Source of the DNA: Nigrospora sphaerica
Lineage: Eukaryota; Ascomycota; Sordariomycetes; Amphisphaeriales; Apiosporaceae
Direction of reading: 5' to 3'
Assembly (NCBI GenBank): GCA_018287875.1
Contig: JAGVVL010000001.1
Location: 6,944,001-7,008,000, forward strand
Length of the DNA: 64,000 nucleotides
A model generated the notes under the pieces. That model worked only from the letters and a program-made list of their open reading frames with translations. It ran no database searches and was not told the DNA's origin. Numbering within the stretch: the first letter of the stretch is position 1; each line of letters starts with the position of its first letter. This document shows, in pieces, positions 1-11,803 of this stretch. The position numbers were made by a program, and so were the translations under genes.

Positions 1-2118
1 TTGGGTGGCTACCCTGCTAACTTAGCGACCCTGCCCCATACCATGACTGTCTAGTGTGGGACCCCTTACATATGTTGCATACAATCCCGGCGGTACTGCA
101 TAGTTGGTACTTCTGCTAGGTAGGCAGCTAGGTAGGTCGCTAGGTACTCTCCCCGGCTGCGGCCCTGGCACGGCGTGAAGACCTTATCGATTCATCCACC
201 CTTGGGGGTCTTATTTCCCTCGCGTTGGAGAACCCGTCTACGACCACCCGGCTGTTGAGAACGTATATACGTGGTATCTTTCATGGCCACCGCCCATTCG
301 TGCCTTCATGGCAGGAGGAGACAGACATATGGGTACTCAGTCTTAGGCTTGACGACGGATTTCTACCTAACAAGCACCTAAAGGTACCTGGGAGTCGGGA
401 CAATTGACTCGAGAGAGGCTGCCCAGCCAGGGAGCGTCGCTATTGTACTCGCGTCACCCTAAGGGGGGGTCGGCGTTCGACATGGAAGCCCTGACCTGCC
501 CGACGAGCACTAAAGAGACAACGCGCGCCCGTGGGCTGGCCACTGGGGGCCAGTGGCGCTCTGCATAAAAGACCGGTGGTCCGGTCAGGTCCGTGCCCGC
601 GAGAAGACGTTCTAGAAAGACGGCAGCGGGAGGAAAGCTCTTCTCGAAGCTTGCGAACGGCAGTGGGAGAGGGGAGGGGAGAAGCAGGGCTGGAGGGAGA
701 AGGGCCAATCAACCTCGAATGGTGATCCACCTTGATTGGTGATGGTGACGGATGTTTCTGCTGTCTGACCGAAACGCGCGCCAACGACGGAAAGGATGGC
801 TCTGCCAACCGGTGGAGGCTCGGCATTGGTTGCTGCTCGTCGTGCTTGTGCGATGACACAAAGCATAGGGCGAACCAAAGCCGTTCCCATACGGTTGCGC
901 GCGAGCGAACGGTGCGTGGGCATGCGGGTGCGCGCGCACGCACGCGCGTGTGTGCTTGCGGGATGGCTGGTCGGGTCTTCCCCTCTTTCTCTCCCCTCCC
1001 CCCCGGGTTGCCCAGGCCGGGCAGGTCCTACCTAGGCTTCTTCCTGCTGCGTGCATGTGTCTTCTGCAGCAAGCACCTCTCTCCCCCTCTGTCTCCCCTT
1101 TCCCCCTCGGCGAGGAGTGGATCGCGGCGCTCAACAAGTCTGACGGTGGTACGTAATGGGAATGAATGAATGTGTGTATGCCGTCGTGGGGGAAGGACTC
1201 GTCTCCTCTCTCCAGCGCCGCCGGTGGCAGGGCTGGCTTACTGGCAGCCTCTCTGACAGCCTACCTCCCTCGCCGGGCAAGGCAAACTGGCACCCACGGG
1301 GCGCTGTGGCACTCCGAGCCGGGCGAGGGAACGGAGGCCACCTAAGGTTGGGGGCGGCGAGGTGGATGAATGGCTGCATGTCAAAAGGACGGCGTGCTTG
1401 CGTGCGTACATACGTACATTATGTAGCTGGCTGTCCGAGTAACCACGTCAAAAAGGCCTTGGTCTTTCTTATCTTCATGTGTTCTCCAGGGCTGTTCCCG
1501 CCAGTACCGCCCACTTCGACTTCCGTGCCCGGTTGCCGGGCACCTTCAACCTGCATCCTCTCTCCCCCCCTCCTCCTCCTCCTCCCAAAACCTCCATTCC
1601 GGCGCGCATGGATCGCGACTGTCACCAGCAGCAATAGCCCCAGTGCCTGCCCACCTCAAATACACTGCCGACCCGTGTTCTGCCTTTTCTACCTTACCTG
1701 TCCGGGGCCCCGAGTCTGGACAGCTACCTACCCTAATAAGAGGACCCTGAATCAGCACCCTCCCCCCGACCACGTTGCCAGCTAGGCGCATATTACGGTA
1801 CAGCTAGAGAGCTACCTGACCTCTCTCTAGCTTGCGCGCCCCTCCGTTCGCCGCTTGCTCCCTGTCGGCCGGCCTGCTTGCCGTCTACTTGCCTTGGCCT
1901 GGCTTGAAGCTTCACCTAATCTTGCATCACTGCTTGCTCGCGGGCCAACCTTTCGCGCGTCTTGAATTAAACATCAGCTAGCTGTCTACCGCCTGCCCGA
2001 ACCTCGTTGATTTGCGGAGTAAGTGACGCAGCTTCATCTTCATCCAGTCCCATTTGCCGTCACTCCCCGGTTCGCTCGTCGTTTCGTGTCAGTTTGGCCG
2101 CCCATTGTTGCCCTCCAG

Positions 2119-2210
2119 ATCTCTCCCTTTCTCTCTCACTCTCTCTCACACACACACTCTCTCTCTCCTCTCCTCTCTTACTCTCCCACCCTTCCTCTCT
2201 TTCCCTCCCG
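2119..2210. repeat. CT/CA-rich simple repeat
   Basis: An imperfect run of CT dinucleotides containing a short (CA)n block, about 0.9-1.0 kb upstream of the PKA regulatory-subunit start codon. Long pyrimidine tracts of this kind are frequent in fungal promoters just before transcription starts. Confidence 0.8.
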
Positions 2211-2379
2211 CCCCCAAGCTTTCGATCCCGTCATACGACAAAGGGCGCGTTCGCCGCTGGCTTGCCGCTGTTACTGGTTGCCGCTTGGCTGCCGCTTGTT
2301 ACTGTTGCCGCTACTGCTGCCGCCCATTGTTCCTTTTTTTTCAACCCCCCAAACTCTTGGTTGTTGCGGTTCTTGTGGT

Positions 2380-2403
2380 TGCTGCTGCTGCTGCTGCTGC
2401 TAC
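2380..2403. repeat. CTG/TGC trinucleotide repeat
   Basis: About seven consecutive TGC triplets followed by degenerate copies. The tract lies in the presumed leader region upstream of the gene starting at 3138, outside any supported coding sequence. Confidence 0.8.
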
Positions 2404-3137
2404 CGCTGCTACTACATTTCATACAACTACGTACTTGCCACCCTGCCCAACTTTACCTTAACCCTCCACCAATTTCAAACACTCAGCGTAGGGGAGGCGA
2501 GAGACAGACCACACGCCACGCACAAGCCTACCTCTAGCATCCTTCTGGAACGTTTCCATCCGGCCCCCATTTCTTCCTCAGCTTTCCCCCTTGTTTCCGT
2601 TTGAACTGGGCTCACTCGGCCTCCCCGTTTGACCACTCGGAAGTCACCCGCCTCCTTCGAACCTCATTTCCCTTTCAAGAGCCAGCCTTGTCCCGGACCA
2701 CAAGTTGTTCGTGTGCCCATGACTTAGCGCCCTGCTCATCATCATCGCTCTCCACACCCGAGAGCACGCCAGTGGCTTACCCCGGCTGAAAAGAAAGAGT
2801 CAGCCACGCCTCTTGCCGGGTCATATAACAAGCAGCCCGCCCGTGAAGCCATAACCCGGGCTGGCCCATACCATCATTACCTACCACCTGCCCTCCCGCC
2901 CCCCTTCCCTCGTTTCAGCACCCGACAAAGTCCGTCAACGACAGCCTTTACTCCGTCTCACCTCGGTTGGCCGTCATTTCGTCCACTCCTATCGTCTCCT
3001 TCCCTACGGCGCCTTGGAATTGACGGAACCCTATGCTTTTGTCGTAGGGGTTTCCCGTGATTCTTCTTCTGCTGCTTGATACCCCGGTTTTCTGCCTCCA
3101 CTGGCATTCTTTTTGTTCTGCCGCCGCATCTGCCACC

Positions 3138-4620
3138 ATGTCTTTACCAGCCGCTTACGAGAGAGAGATTCAGGCTCTTGAGAGCCGGGTTCGCCTCGAG
3201 AAGCCGACCGACATACTACAGTTCTGTGCCGAACACTTTTTCCGACGACTTGCCGACGAGCGAGCACAAACCTTCGCCCGCCAGAGTCCCAGCCCCAAGC
3301 CTACACCCAAATCGTCCCCTCAAACCCGCGCTGCCAACACCGCCACCATGTCTTCGGCAGCAACATTCACGAGCCCGTTCGCCGTCAACTGGAACCCCAC
3401 GGCTGGGACCACGGGCCCCGACAGCAGAAAGGACATGGGGCCCAGCAGTTCGACCGATCTGATGGACGTGATCGAGGAGGATGAGAACGACACGGTGACC
3501 TCGCCCACCGCCCCTTCATTTTCGCTTTCAAATACCGGCGGCAGGCGGACCCCCTTCGGCCAGGACGGCGCAGCTGATGGCCCCCCTGGGATGAGAAGCC
3601 CCCCGAACCCCGACTCATACCCCCCTCAGTACAACTTCGGACGGCGCACCTCCGTCTCTGCCGAGTCTCTCAAGCCCAATGCCGACAACAACGACAACTG
3701 GTCGCCCCCGACATTTCCCAAGACGCCCGAGCAGCTCGAGCGCCTCAAGAAGGCTATTGAGGGCAACTTCCTCTTCAGCCACTTGGACGATGAGCAGAGC
3801 GCGCAGATCCTCGGGGCCCTTGTTGAGAAGCCGATACCGGCCAAAGATATCAAGGTATGCTCGCTTCGCACGTTTCGGAGACACGGCGATTAGAAACTGA
3901 CATGGCGACACATAGGTTATTACGCAGGGCGACGCCGGCGACTACTTCTACGTGGTGGAAAAGGGAAGCTTCGACGTGTACGTGAACGAGAGCGGAGCTG
4001 TGCAGCCGGGCCCCGATGGCATAGGCAGCAGAGTCGGTACGATCCAATCCGGCGGATCGTTCGGCGAACTGGCGCTCATGTACAACGCCCCTCGCGCCGC
4101 TACGGTCGTCTCGGCCGAGCCGCAAAGCACCCTCTGGGCGCTGGACCGCGTTACCTTCCGTCGCATTCTCATGGAGTCGACGTTTGCCCGCCGGCGGATG
4201 TACGAGAGTTTCCTCGAGGAGGTGCCCTTGCTGGCGAGCCTGACGCCGTACGAGCGCTCCAAGATCGCGGATGCCCTGGAAACGCAGAAGTTCCCGGCTG
4301 GGCACGCCATCATAAAGCAGGGCGACATCGGCACCTCCTTCTTCCTCTTGGAGCAAGGCGAATGTGATGCTTTCCTGGAGCAGGACGGGGAGACACAGAA
4401 GGCCAGGCACTACAAAAAGGGTGACTTCTTCGGCGAGCTGGCGTTGCTCAACGACGCGCCGCGCGCCGCAAGTGTCGTGAGCGCCACCGACGTCAAAGTG
4501 GCGACTCTGGGTAAGAGCGCCTTCGCCAGGTTGCTGGGCCCTGTGGAGGGCATCATGAGAAGAACCAAGTACGAGGGCGTCAAGTCGGGCGTCGAAGATG
4601 TGGATCCGCTTCATGCTTAG
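3138..4620 (+). CDS. pkar: cAMP-dependent protein kinase regulatory subunit
   Basis: Exons 3138-3854 and 3916-4620, joined in phase 0 over a 61-bp GT..AG intron; 473 residues. The protein binds and inhibits the PKA catalytic subunit until cAMP releases it. Residues 1-45 form the docking/dimerisation helices. R169-R170-T-S172-V is the inhibitory site; because it holds a serine it is substrate-like (RII-type) rather than a pseudosubstrate. Two tandem cyclic-nucleotide-binding domains follow. Each keeps a phosphate-binding cassette, F-G-E-L-A-L..APRA, at about 288-303 and 411-426, with the Glu and Arg that contact cAMP. The start was chosen because the typical N-terminus (MSLPAAYE) follows an ACC ATG context; the frame is open further upstream but that part resembles no regulatory subunit. 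The long Ser/Pro-rich linker makes it longer than yeast Bcy1. Confidence 0.96.
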
Positions 4621-5008
4621 ACCATGGGAGCTCTAGGGCCACTGCCGCTGGAGACTGGTGATGCAGGACTAGGACATGGGATACGGATGGACGGGGGGAT
4701 TAGACAAGGCGTGCATTACGGAGATTGGGCGCGAACAGGAGTACCCGGGATTGAGTCTTTGGCGGCGGTTGGGGGTGTCATGGAAGGATACCTTCGCTTT
4801 CGAGATAGATTACCCTTTACATTTACTGAACATGCTAGGATCGGTCTCGGCATTTGGGCCAGTCGGTTCTATGGTCTACGATTCTTTTATACCTCGTAAC
4901 AGTGTATTCGGCCATCTTCAATCACGTGTGGGTTCGGGTTGAAACTGGGCGCGGACCGGCGCGGCGCCACGGGAGCTGGATAAAGTGCCCATCGCTTCTT
5001 AGACGCGG
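4621..5008. other. Intergenic region between convergent genes
   Basis: About 390 bp of 3'-flanking DNA between the PKA regulatory-subunit gene and the SPF27 gene on the opposite strand. I see no gene or structured element. Confidence 0.6.
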
Positions 5009-5705
5009 TTACTCTCCTCTCCGCTGACGGAGTTCCTGCTTCAACTTCTCCACCGCGAGTTCCGTCTCCAGTACCCTGCTCACACCCCGACGCCAAGTGG
5101 CGTCCAGCCCCTTCAACTCTTCGCCGACCTCGAGTTGCATCCGTCGCCGTTCGTTGTTCACGAGCTCGATGTTCCGTTTTGATTGGGCCAGCTCGCGCTC
5201 GACGGCAGCCAGTTCGGCCTCGGTCTGCCAGTTTCCCACGAGCCAGGCGTTCTTGCCGAAGGTGTCAAGGAGTCGCAGGTGGGCGTGGCGGGCCGACAGG
5301 TAGCTCTGGGCCGTGTAGGCGCGCTCGAGGGCGGCGCGTAGCGGGGCGGCGTCGGCTGGAACGTCATCCTGGGCCTCGTAGCGCGTCAGGTCGACGGCGT
5401 CGAGGCGGCGGCCGGCGGCGGCGCGCTCCATCTCCTGCTGCAGGAGCAGCGCGTACGCGGGCACGTGAGGGGCGACGGCGGCGGTCGGCAGCGGCGGGGG
5501 TGGCGCCGCCGGGTCCGCGGCCGCCAGCTCGGCCTCGATCAGGGCGCGGGCGGCGGCGCGTTCGTCGGGCGTCGGCTCGCGGTCGATGTCTAGGGGGCAA
5601 GCGCACCAGTCAGCGCGTCACGGAAAGCCAGGGGCGCCCCGTCGTTTCCCCGGGGGAGGGTTAAGGCTTACAGGGTAAGGCCTCGAATACTGCCATTTGC
5701 GCCAT
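5009..5705 (-). CDS. Pre-mRNA-splicing factor SPF27 (BCAS2/Cwf7 family)
   Basis: Exons on the minus strand are 5705-5672 and 5589-5009, separated by an 82-bp GT..AG intron; 204 residues. The join makes the family's typical N-terminus, M-A-Q-M-A-V-F-E-A-L-P-Y-I-D, because the intron splits the Tyr codon (T|AC). SPF27 is a small, largely alpha-helical, coiled-coil subunit of the Prp19-associated (NTC/Cwf) complex that activates the spliceosome in the nucleus. The C-terminal half is rich in Glu/Lys/Leu with heptad-like spacing (about residues 125-200), as expected. Length fits the family (about 200-225). A strand-overlapping Arg-rich frame is an artefact of high GC. Confidence 0.9.
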
Positions 5706-6486
5706 CTTTCGAGGCACGCGGCCGCGGCGGGAGGGCCGGTTCGAGACGGTGTCGGCGGTTGCTCGGAGGGGGGAGAAGGGTTCAGAGGGCGCACCTCTCT
5801 CAGCGACCGCGCGGCGATGATGCCCTGAGCACAATCACTGAGTCAGGCACATACGAGGGGCCCTCGTTCCTGCGCAGAGCGTAACGGTCGGCGTGGCTTG
5901 GATGTCGTGGTAGTTGATGGTTGGACGGTTTCCAATCGCCCATCGCAAAGCAACAGGAACCCTCTTATCGGCTTATCGGAGCATGTAAGTACCAGCTACG
6001 CCCCACCTGGGGGTTTTTGAATTCGCGAAACTTGCAGCCCATCCGCGCCGGCAACGAGAAAGGTGCTCGCGGAAAGAAGTTGGAAACCTCGAAAGTATGG
6101 GGAAACGACGAAATGGGAAATAGCCTCGAGTGGAGGACAACAAGACAACCGAAAAGGCAAGATGCTGACCCTTGATAACAAATACACGTGTAGATTGACC
6201 GTGTGCTCACAACTGGTGTCTATTGAATCGATGCAAATGTGTGCTTTCTCCGAGCAGTTCCAGCACCGTACTTATTTCGAGGTGACGGTAGGCCGTGAAT
6301 AGTTAGGATGTATGTAGTTCACCTCATGTACAAACCTACGCCAGGGGTATGCTCCAATAACTCCGTGCCGGACAATGCCAATGTACGCCATATCTAAAAC
6401 CTGAACACCCGTGCTCCTGAATGGACCCTGCGTACGTAGGCACGCAACCTCTCAGCCTGCCGGGCGCGCCCGGAGAGCCAAAGGCC
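5706..6486. other. Intergenic region upstream of the SPF27 gene
   Basis: About 780 bp that must hold the SPF27 promoter (right next to 5705, transcription leftward) and the 3' end of the SWC5 transcript. Nothing else recognised. Confidence 0.55.
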
Positions 6487-7533
6487 TCAAGCTCTCCCGG
6501 CCATGCGAGCTCTGCGCGCGTCGTCTTCCTTCTTGGCGTCGACGCGGGCCAGGAAGTCCTGGCGTGAGGCGTACGACTCCTTGGACTTGCCGGCGAGCTC
6601 GAGCTCGTCCTTGATGCCGGCCTGGTCGACGAAGCCAGCCCAGTCCATGCGGCTCTTCTCCACTACGTTGAGCTTCTTGGCCCGGCCGGCCGCCTGCTCG
6701 CGCAGCCGCAGCCGCGTGGCCACGCCGAGCTGCAGGTCCGCCCGCCGCGCCAGGCCCTCGACCGCCGGCTCAAAGGCGGATCGGAACGCCTTGCGCGGCT
6801 GCCGCTTCGGCACCTCGTCGCCCTCATCATCCACGCCGTCCCCCGCGCCGGCGGCCCCGGGCCCCAGCGACGCGAGATACACGCGGGCCTCGGCCGAGTC
6901 GCGCGGCACCATCTTCTCCTCGGTGTGCACCTTGCCGGCGAAGTTGTACGTCCGCTTGATCCGGATCAGGGGCGGCGAGGCCTTGTCACCCCGGGCGTCC
7001 GGGCGCGCCGCGTCGGCCGCGTCGGCCGCCGTCCCACCGCTCGCCTCGGCGCCGGGGCGGGCCGCCGTGTCCGCCGTGGCCTTGGGCGGGATGATGGGGT
7101 CGGCCGTCATCTGCGCCCAGAGGTCTTCCACGTTGATGGTAACCGGCCCGGCTTGCGCCTGCGTTTTGCGCTCGGCCTTCTCGGCCGCACGCATGCTGCG
7201 CGTCTTGACAAGGCCGCCCTCGCCGCCGCCGCCGTCGTCGCCGTCGTCGGCGCCGGCAGCGACATCGCGCGCCTTTTCCTTCCTACGGCGTTTTTTGCCT
7301 TTGTGGATGACGGCCTCGTCGCCCGAGTTTTCGTAGTCGTCGTTGGCGCCGGCCGGGCCGTCGTCGCTCGTCGCGGTGCGTTTCCGTTGGGCGGCGGGCG
7401 CGGACGGGTCGCTGGGGCCGTCGTTGTCCGACTCGGAAGCGGCCGATGCGTCGTCCGCCGGGGCGCCGTCGGGGGCGAAGTCGGAGTCCTCCTCCGAGGC
7501 GTAATCCTCGTCTATGAGCGGCTCTACAGACAT
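6487..7533 (-). CDS. SWC5: SWR1-complex protein 5 (BCNT/CFDP1 family)
   Basis: A single exon of 348 residues. The N-terminal 100 or so residues are very acidic (Asp/Glu/Ser-rich), followed by a short Lys/Arg-rich patch around 120-135. The C-terminus from about residue 247 is the BCNT-C domain, with its conserved core L-N-V-V-E-K-S..D-W..F-V-D near 288-303 and S-R-Q-D-F-L near 324-329. Swc5 is a subunit of the SWR1 chromatin remodeller, which replaces H2A by H2A.Z; its acidic region binds H2A-H2B dimers and the BCNT-C part activates the remodeller. The start has clear support from the acidic N-terminus. The middle is Ala/Gly-rich and poorly conserved, as in other fungi. Confidence 0.92.
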   Translation of the reverse strand: MSVEPLIDEDYASEEDSDFAPDGAPADDASAASESDNDGPSDPSAPAAQRKRTATSDDGPAGANDDYENSGDEAVIHKGKKRRRKEKARDVAAGADDGDDGGGGEGGLVKTRSMRAAEKAERKTQAQAGPVTINVEDLWAQMTADPIIPPKATADTAARPGAEASGGTAADAADAARPDARGDKASPPLIRIKRTYNFAGKVHTEEKMVPRDSAEARVYLASLGPGAAGAGDGVDDEGDEVPKRQPRKAFRSAFEPAVEGLARRADLQLGVATRLRLREQAAGRAKKLNVVEKSRMDWAGFVDQAGIKDELELAGKSKESYASRQDFLARVDAKKEDDARRARMAGRA

Positions 7534-8338
7534 GTTGGTGGGGGTGGGTTGCCTTTTTTGCGTGAATGTGTCGCCGAGAAATGGATAGCTAGGTTGATCT
7601 GGATTCGATTACATTGGGCCTACCCAAAACCGGCTGCTATGCAGGGATCCCGTAGCTAAGCTGAGGGAACGCGATTCCCCAGGAAAACAACGGCGTACAG
7701 CAAACCGGTTCTGCTCAGTCCTCATGTGCCATGGAATCTTGAAGAGACGAAGCATTTACGAAGTCACCAGGTCATAGGACCGCTAAGAAACTAATTTCAC
7801 CGCCTGCCTCGTGTCTTGTCTGTTTCGCCGTGGTGGCTCTTACGGGACACCAGTTTGTAAGTACCTCTCTCAAGTACCTTCCGCCAAGCCCGGGGGGAAG
7901 CGCATGCACCCCCACAATCCCGGACATAGCAGGGGCGATGACGGCAAGCTATCTGCAACGCAACAACCGAAGGCTTGTTTGTCGTTGTTCGTTTAGGCGA
8001 AGTTGCAATCCTGTCGTCCATCATTCATACCTCTTGTTCCCCAGGGTCAGTTTACTTTGCTACTGGGCGTGCTTACCTCTTGTTCTTGGCATCCAGTTTG
8101 CCATGGCATCGGGAGGCTCCAGCAGCCACCAACTGAACATCACTGGACAACTCCACTGAGCCCGTGACCCCTTGGTCACCGCTTCGTCTGGCTTACGAAG
8201 CACCTGTGAAGTCGCCGGCTTCGACATCTTTTCATCGCCTTCTGCTTGTACCCGTCCCCGTCGACGGTCCAGAAGCGTCCTTGTGCCCTCTTGTTCTCCA
8301 GACGACTCAGGAAGGCCGGCCCTTCACACCCGGGCACG
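7534..8338. other. Divergent promoter region, SWC5 and ceramidase genes
   Basis: About 800 bp between two divergently transcribed genes. It must carry both promoters. No further gene or repeat recognised. Confidence 0.6.
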
Positions 8339-10823
8339 ATGAGCAAACCAACGATGACGCCGCCTCGGCAATCCCGTGGACCCGTCGTTCTTATCTCCGT
8401 CCTGGCCTTGTTGTTCCCCGCCTCCATTCTCGTTCTGCTTTTCCCCAATTTCATCCCACGCCAGTGGACGTCTGGATATAGTTCCTACCATAACTGGCAG
8501 ACGAGTGCTGGACACGATGCCTCCCCGGCTGGGAGCGGGCCGGAACCTTCGGATGAGGACCAGCCCCGCCTCGGAGATCGCTATCTCTTAGGAGTTGGCA
8601 AGGCCGACATAACCGGGCCATGTGTCGAGTTGAATATGATGGGCTATGCCGACCCCAACCAGATCGGGACCGGCCTTCGGCAACGTCTCTACTCGCGGGC
8701 GTTCATCGTCGCCAACCCTCAGCGACCCGAGGACCGCTTCGTATACTTGGTACTGGATACGCAGTCGGGGGATACGGCGGTGCGCTACGGCATTCTGTCA
8801 GGCTTGCAGGGCCTCGGGTCCGACTATGCCAGCTATGGCCATCATAACGTTGCCGTCACGGGGACCCATTCCCACAGCGGACCAGGGGCCTGGCTGAACT
8901 ATCTTCTCCCCCAGATTACGAGCAAAGGCTTCGATCATCAGAGCTACAGGGCCATCGTAGATGGCGCACTTCTCTCCATCCGGAGGGCACACGAGAGTCT
9001 GGCTCCGGGGCACTTGAGTGTGGGCACGACCAAGGTATTTGGTGCTAACATCAACAGGAGTCTGTATGCCTATCTTGCCAATCCAGAGGAGGAGCGAGCA
9101 CGGTACAACATCAGCCGCGAGGATGACGGTTCGGTGGAAAAGGACTTGACTCTTCTGAAATTCCAGAGAGCTTCGGACCGCAAGAACATTGGTGTGCTCA
9201 CCTGGTTCCCAACCCATGGCACCTCTGTTTACGGGAACAACACCCTGATTTCCGGTGACAACAAGGGCGTAGCAGCTTGGCTATTCGAGAACAGTGTCAA
9301 GGAAGAGCATGATGCCGATCTCGGCTTTGTCGCTGGCTTCTCACAAGCCAGCGTTGGCGATACGTCGCCTAACGTCCTGGGCGCTTGGTGCGAAGACGGG
9401 TCGGGGCAGATGTGCAGCTTCGAGAACAGCACATGCAGCGACGGCAGATCGCAGCAATGTCATGCTCGTGGTCCCCTCTTCAAGGCAGACGACACAGGCA
9501 CATCCTCCTGCTTCGAGGTCGGCCGGCGCCAGTTCCAGCCCGCGAAAGACTTGTACGCCCAGCCCGACAAGCTGACTCCTGTACGGGGCAACTGGGTCAA
9601 ATCGTTCCATACTTTCCACAACATGTCCAACTTTCACTTTGCGCTCCCGAATGGGACTGAGGTACGGACGTGCCCTGCCGCTCTGGGCTATTCCTTTGCC
9701 GCCGGCACTTCGGACGGCCCCGGCGCCTTCGACTTCACACAGCATGACGGCGGGCCCAACACCACATCGCCGGTATGGCAGGTGGTCTCGGGGCTTCTGA
9801 AGGCGCCAACCGAAGAACAGAAAGCCTGTCACTCCCCTAAGCCTATCCTGCTCGATGTCGGCGAGATGTCGACTCCCTACATGTGGACGCCTAACGTGGT
9901 AGATATACAGGTGTTCCGCGTGGGACAGTTTGTTGTCGTCGTCAGCCCCGGAGAAGCGACGACAATGGCCGGGCGTCGCTGGAAGGACGCCGTGGCCAAA
10001 GAAGTCGAGGCGGGCTGTCGAGAAGGCGGCCCGTCTTCTCCGTCACCCGTGGTCGTCCTAGGAGGACCCGCCAACAGTTATACGCATTACATCACGACCG
10101 AAGAAGAATATGGGTCAGCACCAATCTCCCCAAGGTGTGATGCTGACATTTCAAAAGTGCAGCTTGCTGATGCTTTGGGACAGAGTTCAACGATATGAAG
10201 GGGCAAGTACCCTGTATGGCCCGCATACACTGCAAGCCTACATTAACGCCACATTGTCCTTCATTCCATACCTGCAAGCGACATCCACGGAGCAGCCGCC
10301 ACGGGGTCCCGAGCCCCCTGACAACACCAACCGTAGCCTGAGTTTTGTTCCCGGCGTCGTTTACGATGAACCGGGCTTTTTCCGAAGTTTTGGAGATGTC
10401 ATTACCGACGTGCCCGAAACGGTGCACCGCGGCATGAAGGCGACGGCCGTGTTTGTCGGCGCCAACCCGCGGAACAACCTCCGGTTGGAGCAGAGCTACG
10501 CCACGGTCGAGATGCTGGCCCCTGTGGAAGGATCCGTGCGGTCGGACGGAGAGGCCCCCCAGGACCTGCGGCCGAAGCAGCGGGCGACGGAGCAGGGGCC
10601 GCGGCAGTGGCGCACCGTCCGCGATGACGGCGACTGGCATCTCGTCTTCCGCTGGCGCCGCAAGAGCGAGCTCCTAGCCACGAGTGAAGTCACCATCACG
10701 TGGGAGACGGAGAGCTGGGCCGAGCCCGGCGTGTACCGCATACGCTACTTTGGCGACGCCAAGGGCTTGCGCGGAGGCGTCGCCGCCTTCGAGGGGTATA
10801 GCGGCGAGTTCATAGTCGTTTAA
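8339..10823 (+). CDS. Neutral/alkaline ceramidase
   Basis: Exons 8339-10113 and 10184-10823 (70-bp intron, phase 2); 804 residues. Neutral ceramidase hydrolyses the amide bond of ceramide to sphingosine and a fatty acid. After an N-terminal hydrophobic segment (about residues 12-31) the catalytic domain begins with V-G-K-A-D-I-T-G-P and the family signature N-M-M-G-Y-A-D. Metal-binding histidines lie in T-H-S-H-S-G-P-G (H177, H179), and the catalytic Ser in G-D-T-S-P-N is S343. The last ~160 residues form the Ig-like C-terminal domain ending in G-E-F-I-V-V. The join restores Y-G-V-Q-R-Y-E-G-A-S-T, typical of the family. An in-frame ATG at 8246 would add 31 residues; I prefer 8339. The N-terminal segment may be a signal anchor rather than a cleaved signal. 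Confidence 0.95.
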
Positions 10824-11803
10824 TGCCCGGAGCCGTCTGTTACCCAAAAATACGGCCGCGGGCTGGAAATAGGACACCCGAGTCGTGTGGAGATACTTGT
10901 TTGGTAGCTTGATTCTTCGTTGGAGCCGCTACATTTCTCCTCCCAGCGACTCGGCGATACTAAGTGTGACGGAGACGTGGTTGTGTTTTTCAAGTATTTG
11001 TAAGAAGTGCCTTTGCATCATGAGAATTCCACAAGTGCAGAGGTACCGAACGAGCATTCCCAGGTGTCTAGGCCGTTGCGGACAGAATAGACGGGGGAAA
11101 CGGTGGAAAGAATTCGATATTGCAGAATACGCATTGGACTGAACGACGGACGATGCGGAACGACGGCGCTACGCCGGAATGCCCCAAATATCCCGCTATC
11201 CCATGGTCTATATCATAAAGACGCTTCGTACATCCATATCCATATCCGTAGTCCTCCGGCGGCGCAACCACCCGGGCATCAAACCCATGCCAGGCATGCG
11301 CCCGCCTCCACTCCCCCCTTACCTGGAGCGTACATGCAGACGGGGACCCACGCCGGAAGTCTGTTCCTCCGGAAGCGGACCGTATGTAGATTTCTCCGGC
11401 GCCGGGTCCCACCCCGTTTTCTCCGGTGACATAAATGCTCTCGCCGAGAGCACAAAGATGCCGCGTTGCCCGAAAGAGAAAGAATCAAAAATAAAATCGA
11501 GTCTGACGTGCCGAAGAACACGGTGAGCAACGGCGGGACGGCGGCAGTCGGGGGACGAGGAAACCCGAGGACGAAGGCAAAGCCCCTCCCCTGGGCTCGC
11601 GCTTGTGCTCGCGTGTCTTGAGGGTATTAAGTGGTCTTAAATTAACCTCCAGATGAAAGTGATAAAGAATAAAAGAAACCACGCCGAGTATTCGCGGGCC
11701 AGTGCATAGTTAGAGGACAAAGTAAAAGAAGGGTCAAAATAGTAACGGAGCGGGGGTTTGCTATCGTACCGCCCCCGCCCCCGCCCCCTCTCCTCCCTTC
11801 TCC
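10824..11803. other. Intergenic region between convergent genes
   Basis: About 980 bp between the 3' ends of the ceramidase gene (+) and the glutaminase A gene (-). Short frames on both strands lack coding character; I see nothing else. Confidence 0.6.

Larger units (their letters stand above)
1..3137. other. Left flank and long upstream region of the PKA regulatory subunit gene
   Basis: I see no convincing gene here. Open frames on both strands are short, low in complexity and match no family I know. The stretch contains pyrimidine-rich DNA and two simple repeats (listed separately). The last part, roughly from 2.0 kb, is CT-rich, as is common for promoters and 5' leaders of filamentous fungi, and probably serves the regulatory-subunit gene that starts at 3138. 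Several upstream ATGs precede that start, so the leader may carry upstream ORFs or a leader intron; neither can be fixed from sequence alone. Confidence 0.5.

Noticed and set aside
1156..1785. 209-codon plus-strand frame near the left end
   Set aside because: No recognisable family; low-complexity Pro/Ser-rich end; competing frames on the other strand.
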